DNA of 53,716 nucleotides from Rhizobium aethiopicum (GTDB lineage Bacteria; Pseudomonadota; Alphaproteobacteria; Rhizobiales; Rhizobiaceae), in assembly GCF_014197535.1 (NCBI RefSeq), contig NZ_JACIFV010000032.1, positions 1 to 53,716 on the forward strand. The letters are read 5' to 3'. The position numbers were made by a program, and so were the translations under genes. Below the pieces are notes generated by a model. It was given only the letters and a program-made list of their open reading frames with translations, did no database searches and had not been told where the DNA came from. Within the stretch, counting starts at the first letter, position 1. Every line of letters begins with the position of its first letter. Shown piece by piece: positions 8,173 to 15,587 of this stretch.

Positions 8173-9081
8173 ATGAGCGAAACCATCCTGGTCACCGGCG
8201 CCGCCGGACAGCTCGGCCAGCGTGTCATCCACCACCTCATCGACACCTATAAGGTCGCCCCGCGCAGGATCGTCGCGGCGACGCGCAGCCCGGAAAAGCT
8301 CGCAGAGCTGGCGAACAAGGGCGTCGTCACCCGCAAGGCCGATTTCGATGATGCGGCCAGCCTGGAGAAGGCCTTCGCCGGCGTCGACCGGCTGCTGATC
8401 ATCAGCACCGACGCGCTTGATACCCCCGGCAAGCGCCTCACCCAGCACAAGGCTGCCGTCGCTGTCGCCGCCAAGGCAGGCGTCAAACACATTGCCTATA
8501 CCTCGATGCCGGCCCCGGACAATTCACTCGTCATCTTCGCACCCGACCACCTCGGCACCGAAAACGCTATCAAGGCAAGCGGCATCGCCTATACGATCTT
8601 CCGCAACGCCTGGTATCACGACAATTACCTGCACGGCATGCCGCACAACCTGCAAGGCGGCAAATGGTACAGCGCCACGGGCGACGGCAAGATCTCGACC
8701 ATTGCGCGCGATGACTGCGCCCTGGCGATCGCCGCAGCCCTTGCCTCCGGCACCTCCGAAAGCGCCACCTATACGCTGACCGGCACTGAACTGCTGACCA
8801 ACCGGCAGGTCGCCGCCACCGTCTCCGGGGCAGCCGGCAAGCCGCTTGACGTGGTCGACGTCAATGACGAACAGCTCGGCCAGGGCATCCGCGGCGCCGG
8901 CCTCCCCGGCTTCATCGCCGACATGCTGGTCTCCGCCGACGCCAACATCCGCGCCGGCAGATTCGAGATCGTGACCGAAGACTTCACCAAGTTGACGGGT
9001 AAACAGCCGCAGCCGCTGAAGGATTTCTTCGTGGCGCATAAAGGTGCGTTGACGGCTGCTGGCGGCGCTGGGGGTCATTGA
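8173..9081 (+). CDS. NAD(P)H:quinone oxidoreductase, QorB/Qor2-like (NmrA fold)
   Basis: This is a 302-residue atypical short-chain dehydrogenase. ILVTGAAGQLGQRV is the NAD(P)-binding glycine motif at the N-terminus. The later FRNAWYHDNYL and DDCALAIAAAL match the QOR2/NmrA group, which reduces quinones to hydroquinones with NADPH. The divergent HxlR gene supports the assignment, because the same two families are paired in other bacteria as a quinone/disulfide stress response. It starts with ATG at 8173 after AGAAGGAAATG-type spacing. The C-terminal tail (TAAGGAGGH) is low complexity. A general SDR epimerase role is less likely. Confidence 0.85.
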   Translation: MSETILVTGAAGQLGQRVIHHLIDTYKVAPRRIVAATRSPEKLAELANKGVVTRKADFDDAASLEKAFAGVDRLLIISTDALDTPGKRLTQHKAAVAVAAKAGVKHIAYTSMPAPDNSLVIFAPDHLGTENAIKASGIAYTIFRNAWYHDNYLHGMPHNLQGGKWYSATGDGKISTIARDDCALAIAAALASGTSESATYTLTGTELLTNRQVAATVSGAAGKPLDVVDVNDEQLGQGIRGAGLPGFIADMLVSADANIRAGRFEIVTEDFTKLTGKQPQPLKDFFVAHKGALTAAGGAGGH

Positions 9082-9092
9082 GCGTTCTGCTT

Positions 9093-9115
9093 ATCCCTGC
9101 GCTTGCCGCAGGGAT
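9093..9115. repeat. Short palindrome ATCCCTGCG-CTTGC-CGCAGGGAT
   Basis: A perfect 9-bp stem with a 5-base loop lies 12 bases after the stop of the quinone reductase gene. It has the same CTTGT/CTTGC loop as the elements at 4474 and 34921. It may serve as a hairpin at the 3' end of the transcript, but no T-run follows. Confidence 0.55.
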
Positions 9116-9248
9116 GCAGTGCGAGTGAGGAAGCTTCAGCTCGAATGAGTGGCTCACGGCGCGGACGCGCCGTGCGCGAATTCCTGTAGCATCGCGCGGT
9201 AAAGCCCCGAGGACAGGAATGACGGAGGAGAGGGAGTGCCGTGTGACA

Positions 9249-9422
9249 CCCCCCTCTGCCCTGCCGGGCATCTCCCCCACAAGGGTGGAGATTGGAAGGA
9301 GGTTGGACCATCGCTCCCTCGCTACCGTAGCGCGGCAGCTATAAGGTAGTTGTTTGGAGAAGCCATCTCGCCCAGCCGATCTCCCTCCTTGTGGGGGAGA
9401 TGTCCGGCAGGACAGAGGGGGG
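9249..9422. repeat. Composite inverted-repeat element (rhizobial intergenic mosaic type)
   Basis: Two arms of 44 bases in inverted orientation (9249-9292 and 9379-9422) share CCCCCCTCTG, CTGCCGG, CATCTCCCCCACAAGG and GGAGAT with only a few mismatches. Between them is an 86-base spacer without coding sense. The layout resembles the RIME elements described in rhizobia. Together with the palindrome at 9093 it fills the 410-base gap between the quinone reductase gene and pdxJ. Confidence 0.7.
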
Positions 9423-9491
9423 TAACCCCAGGCGCTACCGATGCGACGGCAAAACCAGTTGATACCGCCGTACCGTCGCTTGACGCCTTCC

Positions 9492-10244
9492 TCAAACCTT
9501 CTGCCCACAAGCCCTGCAGAACCGCCGCACCGTTTCCGCCATGCCATATTCCAGCGCATCGGCAGTCAATCCATGGCCGATGGAAACTTCGGCAAGATTG
9601 GGAATGCGCTTCACCAGATCAGGCAGGTTTGCGACTGTCAGATCGTGCCCGGCATTGACGCCAAGACCGATCGCCAGCGCCGCGTCAGCAGTCTTTCCCA
9701 GCGCTTCGAGGATGGGAGCCGCCCGCTCCGGCGCGTCGTAGCAGCCGCCATAGGGGCCGGTATAGAGTTCGATCCGGTCGGCGCCGACCGCCTTGGCGAT
9801 CTTGACCGCTTCCGCATCGCCGTCGCCGTCGGCAAAGAGCGAGACCCGGCATCCCATCTTTTTCAGCCGCGCGACGACATCGGTGAGGAACGGCTGGTGT
9901 TTGCGGAAGTCCCAGCCGTGATCGGAGGTCGCTTGCGACGGATCGTCGGGCACCAGCGTCACCTGCTCGGGTGCGGCGCCGGCGCAGAGTTCGAGGAATT
10001 CCTTTGTGGGATAACCCTCGATGTTGAACTCGGCCTTCGGAAATTCGTCGTCGATCAGGTTGCGGATGACCGGTAAGTCGGAAAATCTTATATGGCGCTG
10101 GTCGGGGCGCGGATGCACCGTCAGGCCGCTGGCGCCTGATGCAAGGGCGATTCGCCCGAGGGCTTCGACGCTCGGCCAGGGCAGATCGCGCCGGTTGCGC
10201 AGCATGGCGATGGCATTGAGGTTGACGGAGAGCTTGGCTGGCAT
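9492..10244 (-). CDS. pdxJ: Pyridoxine 5'-phosphate synthase
   Basis: This 250-residue TIM-barrel enzyme makes pyridoxine 5'-phosphate from 1-deoxyxylulose 5-phosphate and 3-amino-2-oxopropyl phosphate, the last ring-forming step of vitamin B6 synthesis. Family blocks are all present: LSVNLNAIAMLRNRR (substrate Asn), GLTVHPRPDQRHI (catalytic His), FNIEGYP (catalytic Glu), and the phosphate-binding GVNAGHDLT and SIGHGL. The length is normal. ATG at 10244 begins the family consensus directly. It appears to stand alone; no other pdx gene is in the window. Confidence 0.95.
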   Translation of the reverse strand: MPAKLSVNLNAIAMLRNRRDLPWPSVEALGRIALASGASGLTVHPRPDQRHIRFSDLPVIRNLIDDEFPKAEFNIEGYPTKEFLELCAGAAPEQVTLVPDDPSQATSDHGWDFRKHQPFLTDVVARLKKMGCRVSLFADGDGDAEAVKIAKAVGADRIELYTGPYGGCYDAPERAAPILEALGKTADAALAIGLGVNAGHDLTVANLPDLVKRIPNLAEVSIGHGLTADALEYGMAETVRRFCRACGQKV

Positions 10245-10674
10245 GGCGGATTATCCATCGGTCTCGGAAACGGGAGGCCCCGCTTTTAAGCCAAGTGCCC
10301 GGCGATGGCCAACGAGAATCGCAGATGAATGCGACACCGATCATTGATGGATCGGCATTACAACAGTGAGGGGCGTACCAGGAGTAGCGGTTCCCGCCGG
10401 CTGCGAAGATGCGGCCGGCGCCGCGCGTATCTTGCCAGAACCTTCGCGCATTGCCTGCAAAGCACGCCGTCGCGTTGCTATCCCATTTAAAAGAGATTAT
10501 TTTTAGCACTTCTAAAAAAGATCGTTCGCGCATAACGTGGACATTGTGTCGCGTAAACGTAGGCCGCGTACTGCTTCTTTCCCATGTAAGACGCTCAGAG
10601 GAAACCCCACTCGCCGCGACCGGGAAGCAACTGGCAAACCGCATGAGGTGCAACAAGATGCCCTAGGAGGGTTC
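10245..10674. other. 430-base intergenic region between pdxJ and the MerR-LuxR gene
   Basis: No credible gene was found. An inverted repeat CCGATC-N7-GGATCGG-like (CCGATC at 10337-10342, GATCGG at 10350-10355) lies on the pdxJ side. An A/T-rich patch at about 10485-10525 (TTTAAAAGAGATTATTTTTAG) is the likely promoter zone for the downstream gene. The open frame from 10537 into that gene is arginine-rich and lacks family similarity. Confidence 0.5.
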
Positions 10675-11367
10675 ATGCCAGACGGTTCCAAACGCCTGTT
10701 TGCTGCCGCCGGTATCGCTTCGGAGGCCCGGTCGAAATACCGGTTCCTGCCTTCGGCCGCGCTGCCGCCGGATCTACCGGAAGGTCCGGTGCCTATCGCC
10801 GATATGGCCAATGCATTCGGCGTTACGCACAGGACATTGCATTTCTACGAAGAAAAGGGATTGATCTCGGCCAATCGCATCGGCCTGATGCGGGTCTATG
10901 GCCAAGACGACGTGATGCGCATGGCTGTCATCACAGTCTGCCGCGAGACGGGCATGCCGATCGCGGTTATCCAGGAGTTGATGGACGAACTTCGCAACGC
11001 CGATTCGCAGGAATCGGCCGAGGCGATGTTTCGCGAGGCCTTGCAGGTGCGCAAGCGCGAGCTGACGGCCGAAATGTCGACGCTGCACCGCCAGCTCCAG
11101 CAGGTCGGCGATCTCCTGGATTTCGACGACGGCATGGAGACGCAGCCGCTCAACGACAATCAGGACAGTTCCAACCTGACCGCGCAGGAACGCCGTTGCC
11201 TGGAACTGATGGCAGAGGGCTATTCCACCCAGCGCATCGCTCGGGCGCTTGACCTGAAGCATGACGAAACCAGGGATATCGAAGCCGGAATCATCCTGAA
11301 ATTCCGCGCCAATAACCGTTTTCAGGCGATCGCCAAGGCCGTCCTGCTCGGCATCGTGCAAGCTTGA
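10675..11367 (+). CDS. Double-HTH regulator: MerR head plus LuxR/GerE tail
   Basis: This 230-residue protein has two DNA-binding signatures. Residues 40-108 are a MerR winged helix (IADMANAFGVTHRTLHFYEEKGLI...RVYGQDDVMRM). Residues 118-148 are a helical linker of coiled-coil type, as in MerR dimers. Residues 167-230 (NLTAQERRCLELMAEGYSTQRIARALDLKHDETR...KFRANNRFQAIAKAV) are a LuxR/GerE-type HTH, replacing the usual small effector domain. There is no cysteine cluster for metal binding. The ATG at 10675 has a perfect AGGAGG seven bases upstream (10665-10670), which excludes the longer frame. Target genes are unknown; the convergent helicase gene gives no clue. Confidence 0.8.
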   Translation: MPDGSKRLFAAAGIASEARSKYRFLPSAALPPDLPEGPVPIADMANAFGVTHRTLHFYEEKGLISANRIGLMRVYGQDDVMRMAVITVCRETGMPIAVIQELMDELRNADSQESAEAMFREALQVRKRELTAEMSTLHRQLQQVGDLLDFDDGMETQPLNDNQDSSNLTAQERRCLELMAEGYSTQRIARALDLKHDETRDIEAGIILKFRANNRFQAIAKAVLLGIVQA

Positions 11368-11440
11368 CGCACAGACAACGCCCCGATGGCCGCCACCGTC
11401 CCTTCCCCATCTTGATCGGGATCGCCAGCCGCGATCGGCA

Positions 11441-12568
11441 TCAGCGCACGATCGTCAGCGTCTCCGCCGCGCGTGTGATCGCCGTATAGAGCCAGCGCTC
11501 CCGCGTGTCGCGAAAAGCCCAGCTCTCGTCGAACAGCACGACGTCGTTCCACTGCGAGCCCTGCGCCTTGTGAACGGTCAGGGCATAACCGTAGTCGAAC
11601 TCGTCGTAGCGCTTGCGGGTGTTCCAGGGAATCTCGCCCTCGACATCTTCGAAGGCCTGTTTGAGCAGCTTGATCTTGGCCGCCCCGCGGTCCATGTCGT
11701 CGTCTTCGGGACGGACGAGCAAATTGATGCCGGGCTTCGTCGTTTCCTTCGACGAGGTCATCACCTGCCAGAGCGAACCGTTGAGCAGGCCCTTGGCCGG
11801 ATCGTTCCGCAGGCAGACGAGCTTGTCGCCGGTCTGCGGATAATCGGCGGAAAAACCCTTCAATTCGCGCAGGCGCTGATTGTAGCGCCGCCGCGTCCTG
11901 TTGGTGCCGACGAGCACCTGGTCGGCGTCGAGCACGAGTTGCTGCGTCACCTCGTTCTTCGAAATCACCTTGGCCGTGCCGTAGTCGCCATACATGATCT
12001 CGTTGCCTTCGCGCACCTGCATGGCGAGCTTGATGATCGGATTGTCGCGCGCCTGCCGGTGGATATCCGTCAGAAGGTAATCCGGCTCCTGATTGGTGAA
12101 GTAGCCGCCGCCCGAAACGGGCGGCAGCTGGCCGGGATCGCCGAGCACCAGAATCGGCGTCCCGAAGCTCATCAGGTCTTTGCCGAGCGCCTCGTCCACC
12201 ATCGAGCATTCGTCGACGATGATCAGCGCGGCCTTCGCCACCGGGCTCTGCCGGTTGATCGAAAACATCGGCGCGATCGAGGTCTTGCCGGTTTCCTCGT
12301 CTTCCACCGCCTCCTCGCCGCGCGGGCGATAGATCAGCGAATGGATGGTCTTGGCGTTGGAGGCGCCGCGGGATCTCAGCACCTGCGCCGCCTTGCCGGT
12401 GAAGGCGGCAAACAGAACGTCGCCATCGACATTCTCGGCAAAATGCCGGGCAAGCGTCGTCTTGCCCGTTCCGGCATAGCCAAACAGGCGAAAGAGCGGC
12501 GAGCGCCCTTCGTTCAGCCATTTCGAAACAGCCTTGAGGGCTTCGTCTTGTTGCGGCGCAAATTGCAT
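11441..12568 (-). CDS. RecD-like SF1 DNA helicase (short form)
   Basis: This is a 375-residue ATPase. FGYAGTGKTTLARH is Walker A (motif I). IIVDECSMVDEAL is motif II, GDPGQLPPV is motif III, and LTVHKAQGSQWNDVVLF with LYTAITRAAE are motifs V and VI of superfamily 1B. It is much shorter than RecD2 or TraA and lacks an N-terminal extension, resembling Dda-type or AAA_30/UvrD_C_2 small helicases. It probably unwinds DNA 5' to 3' in repair or replication restart, by inference from the family. ATG at 12568; the 83 bases between it and the LysR gene hold nothing notable. Confidence 0.85.
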   Translation of the reverse strand: MQFAPQQDEALKAVSKWLNEGRSPLFRLFGYAGTGKTTLARHFAENVDGDVLFAAFTGKAAQVLRSRGASNAKTIHSLIYRPRGEEAVEDEETGKTSIAPMFSINRQSPVAKAALIIVDECSMVDEALGKDLMSFGTPILVLGDPGQLPPVSGGGYFTNQEPDYLLTDIHRQARDNPIIKLAMQVREGNEIMYGDYGTAKVISKNEVTQQLVLDADQVLVGTNRTRRRYNQRLRELKGFSADYPQTGDKLVCLRNDPAKGLLNGSLWQVMTSSKETTKPGINLLVRPEDDDMDRGAAKIKLLKQAFEDVEGEIPWNTRKRYDEFDYGYALTVHKAQGSQWNDVVLFDESWAFRDTRERWLYTAITRAAETLTIVR

Positions 12569-12651
12569 GATCAGACGACTTGGCAGGATTCGCCTGACTT
12601 AGGCAAGGCGGAAACTGACGCGGCACGGCCGATGGCCGCAGATCCTTGCAC

Positions 12652-13578
12652 TCACCGGTCCCAGCCCCGGTCCACCCCGCCTGCGCACATCGACGGGTCC
12701 TGCCCCATCGCATGGATCAGAAAATCCAGAACCGTCTTGACGCGCAGCGGCATGTTACGTCGTGAGGGATAGACGACGGTGACCGGCAGCCGGCTCGGCT
12801 GGAAATCCTTCATCACCGGGATCAGCCGGCCGGCGGCGATATCGGGCTTGGCGATGATGTGGGAGAGCACCGCAAGGCCCGCGCCGGCAACGGCTGCCCT
12901 GTGGATGGCGACGGCGTTGCAGGCGGTCAGCCGCGGCGAGATCCGGACGGTCATGTCTTCCGAGCCGTTCGAGAAGGACCATATGTTGGCCTCGCCTGCC
13001 CTGCTGTAGCACAGGCATTCATGGTCCTTGATGTCCTTCGGGACGCGCGGCGCCGCCCTGCGTGCGAGATAGGCGGGAGACGCGACGAGGAAGGCCGTCG
13101 TCCAGCCGATCCGCCGGCAGACGAGGCTGCTGTCGGCGACCGGGCCAAGGCGTACTTCGAGGTCCAGGCGCTCCTCGATCATGTCCGAGCTCTGCTCCCT
13201 GAAAAGCAGCTCGACCGAGAGCTTCGGATGTGCAGCGAGAAGATCGCCCAGCCGCTCGCTGAGATAGAGGCCGAGCGGCGCGGGGACACTGAGCCTGACC
13301 TTCCCCGAAGCGATCGCTCCATCCGATCCCGCCGCATCGCCGAGCTCTTCCACCGCCTCGAGAATCCTCAGTGCCATCGGCAGCATCCTCTCCCCCTCCG
13401 CCGTCAGCGAAAGGCCGCTCGTCGTACGATGCAGGAGGCGCATATTGAAATGGCCTTCGAGCGCCGCAACCTGCCGCGAGACTGCCGGCTGCGTGACGTC
13501 GAGATCATGCGCGGCGGCTGAAAACGAGCCCGTCTCCACGACGCGCTGAAAGGTCCGTAATGCCGAAACGATATCCAT
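12652..13578 (-). CDS. LysR-family transcriptional regulator
   Basis: This is a 308-residue LTTR. The HTH at residues 1-60 (ALRTFQRVVETGSFSAAAHDLDVTQPAVSRQVAALEGHF) is canonical, followed by the periplasmic-binding-like effector domain. I chose the ATG at 13578 because GAGGAGGGG lies immediately upstream; the frame extends to 13620 without support. It is divergent from the carboxymuconolactone decarboxylase operon (131-base spacer). The inverted repeat GCATA-N5-TATGC at 13601-13615 is a candidate site for it, while the spacer also holds two Rrf2-type sites closer to the operon. Confidence 0.9.
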   Translation of the reverse strand: MDIVSALRTFQRVVETGSFSAAAHDLDVTQPAVSRQVAALEGHFNMRLLHRTTSGLSLTAEGERMLPMALRILEAVEELGDAAGSDGAIASGKVRLSVPAPLGLYLSERLGDLLAAHPKLSVELLFREQSSDMIEERLDLEVRLGPVADSSLVCRRIGWTTAFLVASPAYLARRAAPRVPKDIKDHECLCYSRAGEANIWSFSNGSEDMTVRISPRLTACNAVAIHRAAVAGAGLAVLSHIIAKPDIAAGRLIPVMKDFQPSRLPVTVVYPSRRNMPLRVKTVLDFLIHAMGQDPSMCAGGVDRGWDR

Positions 13579-13600
13579 CCCCTCCTCCTCATACTTTTGC

Positions 13601-13615
13601 GCATAGGCTTTATGC
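13601..13615. promoter_or_regulatory. Candidate LysR box GCATA-N5-TATGC
   Basis: GCATAGGCTTTATGC is a perfect interrupted palindrome 23 bases before the LysR gene start. LTTR sites are dyads of this size, so autoregulation is likely. It is separate from the GGATA sites 42 bases away. Confidence 0.45.
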
Positions 13616-13656
13616 GGCAAGACTAAGCGAGAATGGCTTTACAGTCCAGCGATTAA

Positions 13657-13690
13657 GGATATCTTCTATCCATAAGGATATCAAATATCC
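13657..13690 (+). promoter_or_regulatory. Tandem GGATA-N5-TATCC operators before the CMD-NmrA-cupin-MscS operon
   Basis: Two copies of GGATA-N5-TATCC lie at 13657-13671 and 13676-13690, with 19-base centre spacing. The second is the larger palindrome AAGGATA-TCAAA-TATCCTT. They end 19 bases before the first start codon. The same motif recurs once at 17600-17614 before the Rrf2 gene at the far end of the cassette and matches the dyads bound by Rrf2 regulators in form. Regulation by that Rrf2 protein is inferred. Confidence 0.65.
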
Positions 13691-13709
13691 TTAATTAAAG
13701 GAGAAAGAC

Positions 13710-14189
13710 ATGACCCAGCGATTGAACTACGCCCAGCAGTCCCCCGAGCTATTCAAGAAATTTATGGAATTCAGCATGGCGCTTCGCAGCAGCGTGATCG
13801 ACGAGAAGCTGCAGGCCCTGGTCGAAATCCGCGCTTCGCAGATCAACGGATGCGGCTTCTGCCTCGACATGCATGTGAAGCAGGCCAAAATCCTCGGCGA
13901 GAGCGAGTTGCGGATCTATCACGTCGCTATCTGGCGGGAATCGAACCTGTTCATTCCCCGCGAGCGCGCCGCGCTGGCCTGGACCGAAGCCCTGACGAAA
14001 CTGCCGGAGGGCGGCGTTCCCGACGAGATCTATGAGCGGGTTCGCGGCCAGCTTTCCGAAAAGGAAATCTCCGACCTGACCTTCGTGGTCATGGCCATCA
14101 ATGCCTGGAACCGCGTCAATGTCGGCTTCAAGACCGTGCCCGGCACGGCCGACAAGGCCTACGGTCTCGATAAGGCGGGTCTGAACTAA
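13710..14189 (+). CDS. Carboxymuconolactone decarboxylase / AhpD-like protein
   Basis: This 159-residue protein has the AhpD-fold motif EIRASQINGCGFCLDMHVKQAK, with the redox pair C-x-x-C followed by H six residues on. Proteins with this ExxxxC-x-x-C-xxxH site act as alkylhydroperoxidases or disulfide reductases rather than true decarboxylases. LRIYHVAIWRES and LTFVVMAINAWNRV continue the family. It is first in an operon with an NmrA reductase, cupin and channel gene, under two GGATA dyads, which suggests a redox or electrophile stress response. AAAGGAG precedes the ATG. Confidence 0.9.
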   Translation: MTQRLNYAQQSPELFKKFMEFSMALRSSVIDEKLQALVEIRASQINGCGFCLDMHVKQAKILGESELRIYHVAIWRESNLFIPRERAALAWTEALTKLPEGGVPDEIYERVRGQLSEKEISDLTFVVMAINAWNRVNVGFKTVPGTADKAYGLDKAGLN

Positions 14190-14256
14190 CCCTCGCAATT
14201 CATTGAGAAGATTCAATTTTGACGCTGCCGAGCCCCGGCAGCGAAGGGAGATCGTT

Positions 14257-15012
14257 ATGAAAATCGTCGTCATCGGCGGAACCGGCCTCATCGGTTCGAA
14301 AACTGTCGAACGCCTGCGCAAGCGCGGCCATGAGGTGATTGCCGCCTCGCCGAACTCCGGCGTCAACACGATCACCGGAGAGGGGCTGGTGGAAGCGCTT
14401 GCCGGCGCCCAGGTCGTGCTCGACCTTGCCAATTCGCCCTCCTTCGAGGACAAGGCCGTGCTCGAATTCTTCGAGACCTCGGGACGCAATCTTCTCGCTG
14501 CCGAGAAGGCCGCCGGCGTCAAGCACCATATCGCCCTTTCGGTCGTCGGCACCGAGCGCCTGCAGGAAAGCGGCTATTTCCGCGGCAAGCTCGCCCAGGA
14601 AAAGCTGATCGAGACCTCGGGCATTCCCTATACCATCGTGCATTCGACGCAGTTCATGGAATTCCTGAACGGTATCGCCCAGTCCGGCACGGTCGGTCAG
14701 ACGGTCCGCCTGTCGCCGGCCTATGTGCAGCCGATCGCCTCCGATGACGTCGCCGACGCCATGGCCGACGTGGCGCTCTCCGCCCCCGCCAATACGACGG
14801 TCGAGATAGCAGGTCCGGAACGCGCCCGCCTCAGCGAGCTCGTCGCCCGCTACCTGAAGGCGGTGAAAGACCCGAGGACCGTCGAGGCCGATGCCGAGGC
14901 GCGATATTTCGGCGCGAGACTGAACGATCAGTCACTCGTCTCCGATGACAATCCGCGGCTCGGTACGATCACCTTCGAAGAGTGGTTCGCCAAATCGGCC
15001 CAGTCGAAGTGA
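14257..15012 (+). CDS. NmrA/SDR-family NAD(P)-binding reductase
   Basis: This is a 251-residue atypical SDR. IVVIGGTGLIGSKTVERLRKRG is the nucleotide-binding motif. IALSVVGTERLQESGYFRGKLAQEKLIE contains the family YFxxKxxxE element where catalysis or substrate contact occurs, and IPYTIVHSTQFMEF is typical of the NmrA branch. The substrate is unknown. Position in the operon, 67 bases after the CMD gene and directly before the cupin gene, suggests shared work on a reactive small molecule. ATG at 14257 has GAAGGGAG upstream; the longer frame to 14203 is unsupported. Confidence 0.85.
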   Translation: MKIVVIGGTGLIGSKTVERLRKRGHEVIAASPNSGVNTITGEGLVEALAGAQVVLDLANSPSFEDKAVLEFFETSGRNLLAAEKAAGVKHHIALSVVGTERLQESGYFRGKLAQEKLIETSGIPYTIVHSTQFMEFLNGIAQSGTVGQTVRLSPAYVQPIASDDVADAMADVALSAPANTTVEIAGPERARLSELVARYLKAVKDPRTVEADAEARYFGARLNDQSLVSDDNPRLGTITFEEWFAKSAQSK

Positions 15013-15492
15013 TTGGCTTGCCTCAGGACCCGGCCGCTCGGACGCGTCCTCTCCACCTCAGCAACAAAGGAGATTCCCACGATCAGATTATCAATCATCG
15101 CCGCCGCGCTCGCCTTTCTGGCGATCACGGGTGCTGCCGCCCATGACAGCAGCAAATCCGCGACGGTGACGCTCGTCTATAAGCACGAGCTGCCGAACGT
15201 GCCGGGCAAGAGCATCAAGGGCGTGCTGGTCGAATACGGCCCCGGCGGCTTCTCTGAAGGCCATACTCACCCGGACTCGGCCTTCATCTACGCCACCGTT
15301 CTCGAGGGATCGATCCGCAGCCAGGTCAATGACGGCCCGGTCAAGAATCAGGCCGGAGAGAGCTTCTCCGAAATGCCGGGCGACCGCCATGGCGTCAGCG
15401 CCAATGGCAGCCAGAGCAAGCCTGCCCGCCTGCTCGCCGTCTTCGTCGTCGACACCAAGCAGAAAGAACTGACTTTCCCGTTGAAAAAGTGA
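15013..15492 (+). CDS. Secreted cupin-domain protein (start codon uncertain)
   Basis: The cupin core GPGGFSEGHTHPDSAFIYATVLEGSI carries the HxH...E metal ligands, followed by FSEMPGDRHGVSAN with the fourth His. Before it lies a signal peptide, IRLSIIAAALAFLAITGAAA. The coordinates use the only accepted start codon, TTG at 15013, which abuts the NmrA stop. However, a good ribosome binding site, AAAGGAG (15066-15072), stands six bases before an in-frame ACG at 15079, exactly where the signal peptide would begin. The true start may therefore be ACG (formerly ATG), giving 137 residues. Likely a periplasmic small-molecule or metal-binding protein. Confidence 0.8.
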   Translation: MACLRTRPLGRVLSTSATKEIPTIRLSIIAAALAFLAITGAAAHDSSKSATVTLVYKHELPNVPGKSIKGVLVEYGPGGFSEGHTHPDSAFIYATVLEGSIRSQVNDGPVKNQAGESFSEMPGDRHGVSANGSQSKPARLLAVFVVDTKQKELTFPLKK

Positions 15493-15587
15493 GTATTCGC
15501 CGACGGCCGCCCGCGCAGAGGCCGCCGCTTGCGCGGGCGGCCGACATGCTAAATCATGTGCCGCCCGCCCCTTCCGGAGACAGAGAG

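Noticed and set aside
11322..12713. 463-codon minus-strand frame overlapping the helicase
   Set aside because: Another frame of the same strand; the helicase motifs are in the 375-residue frame.
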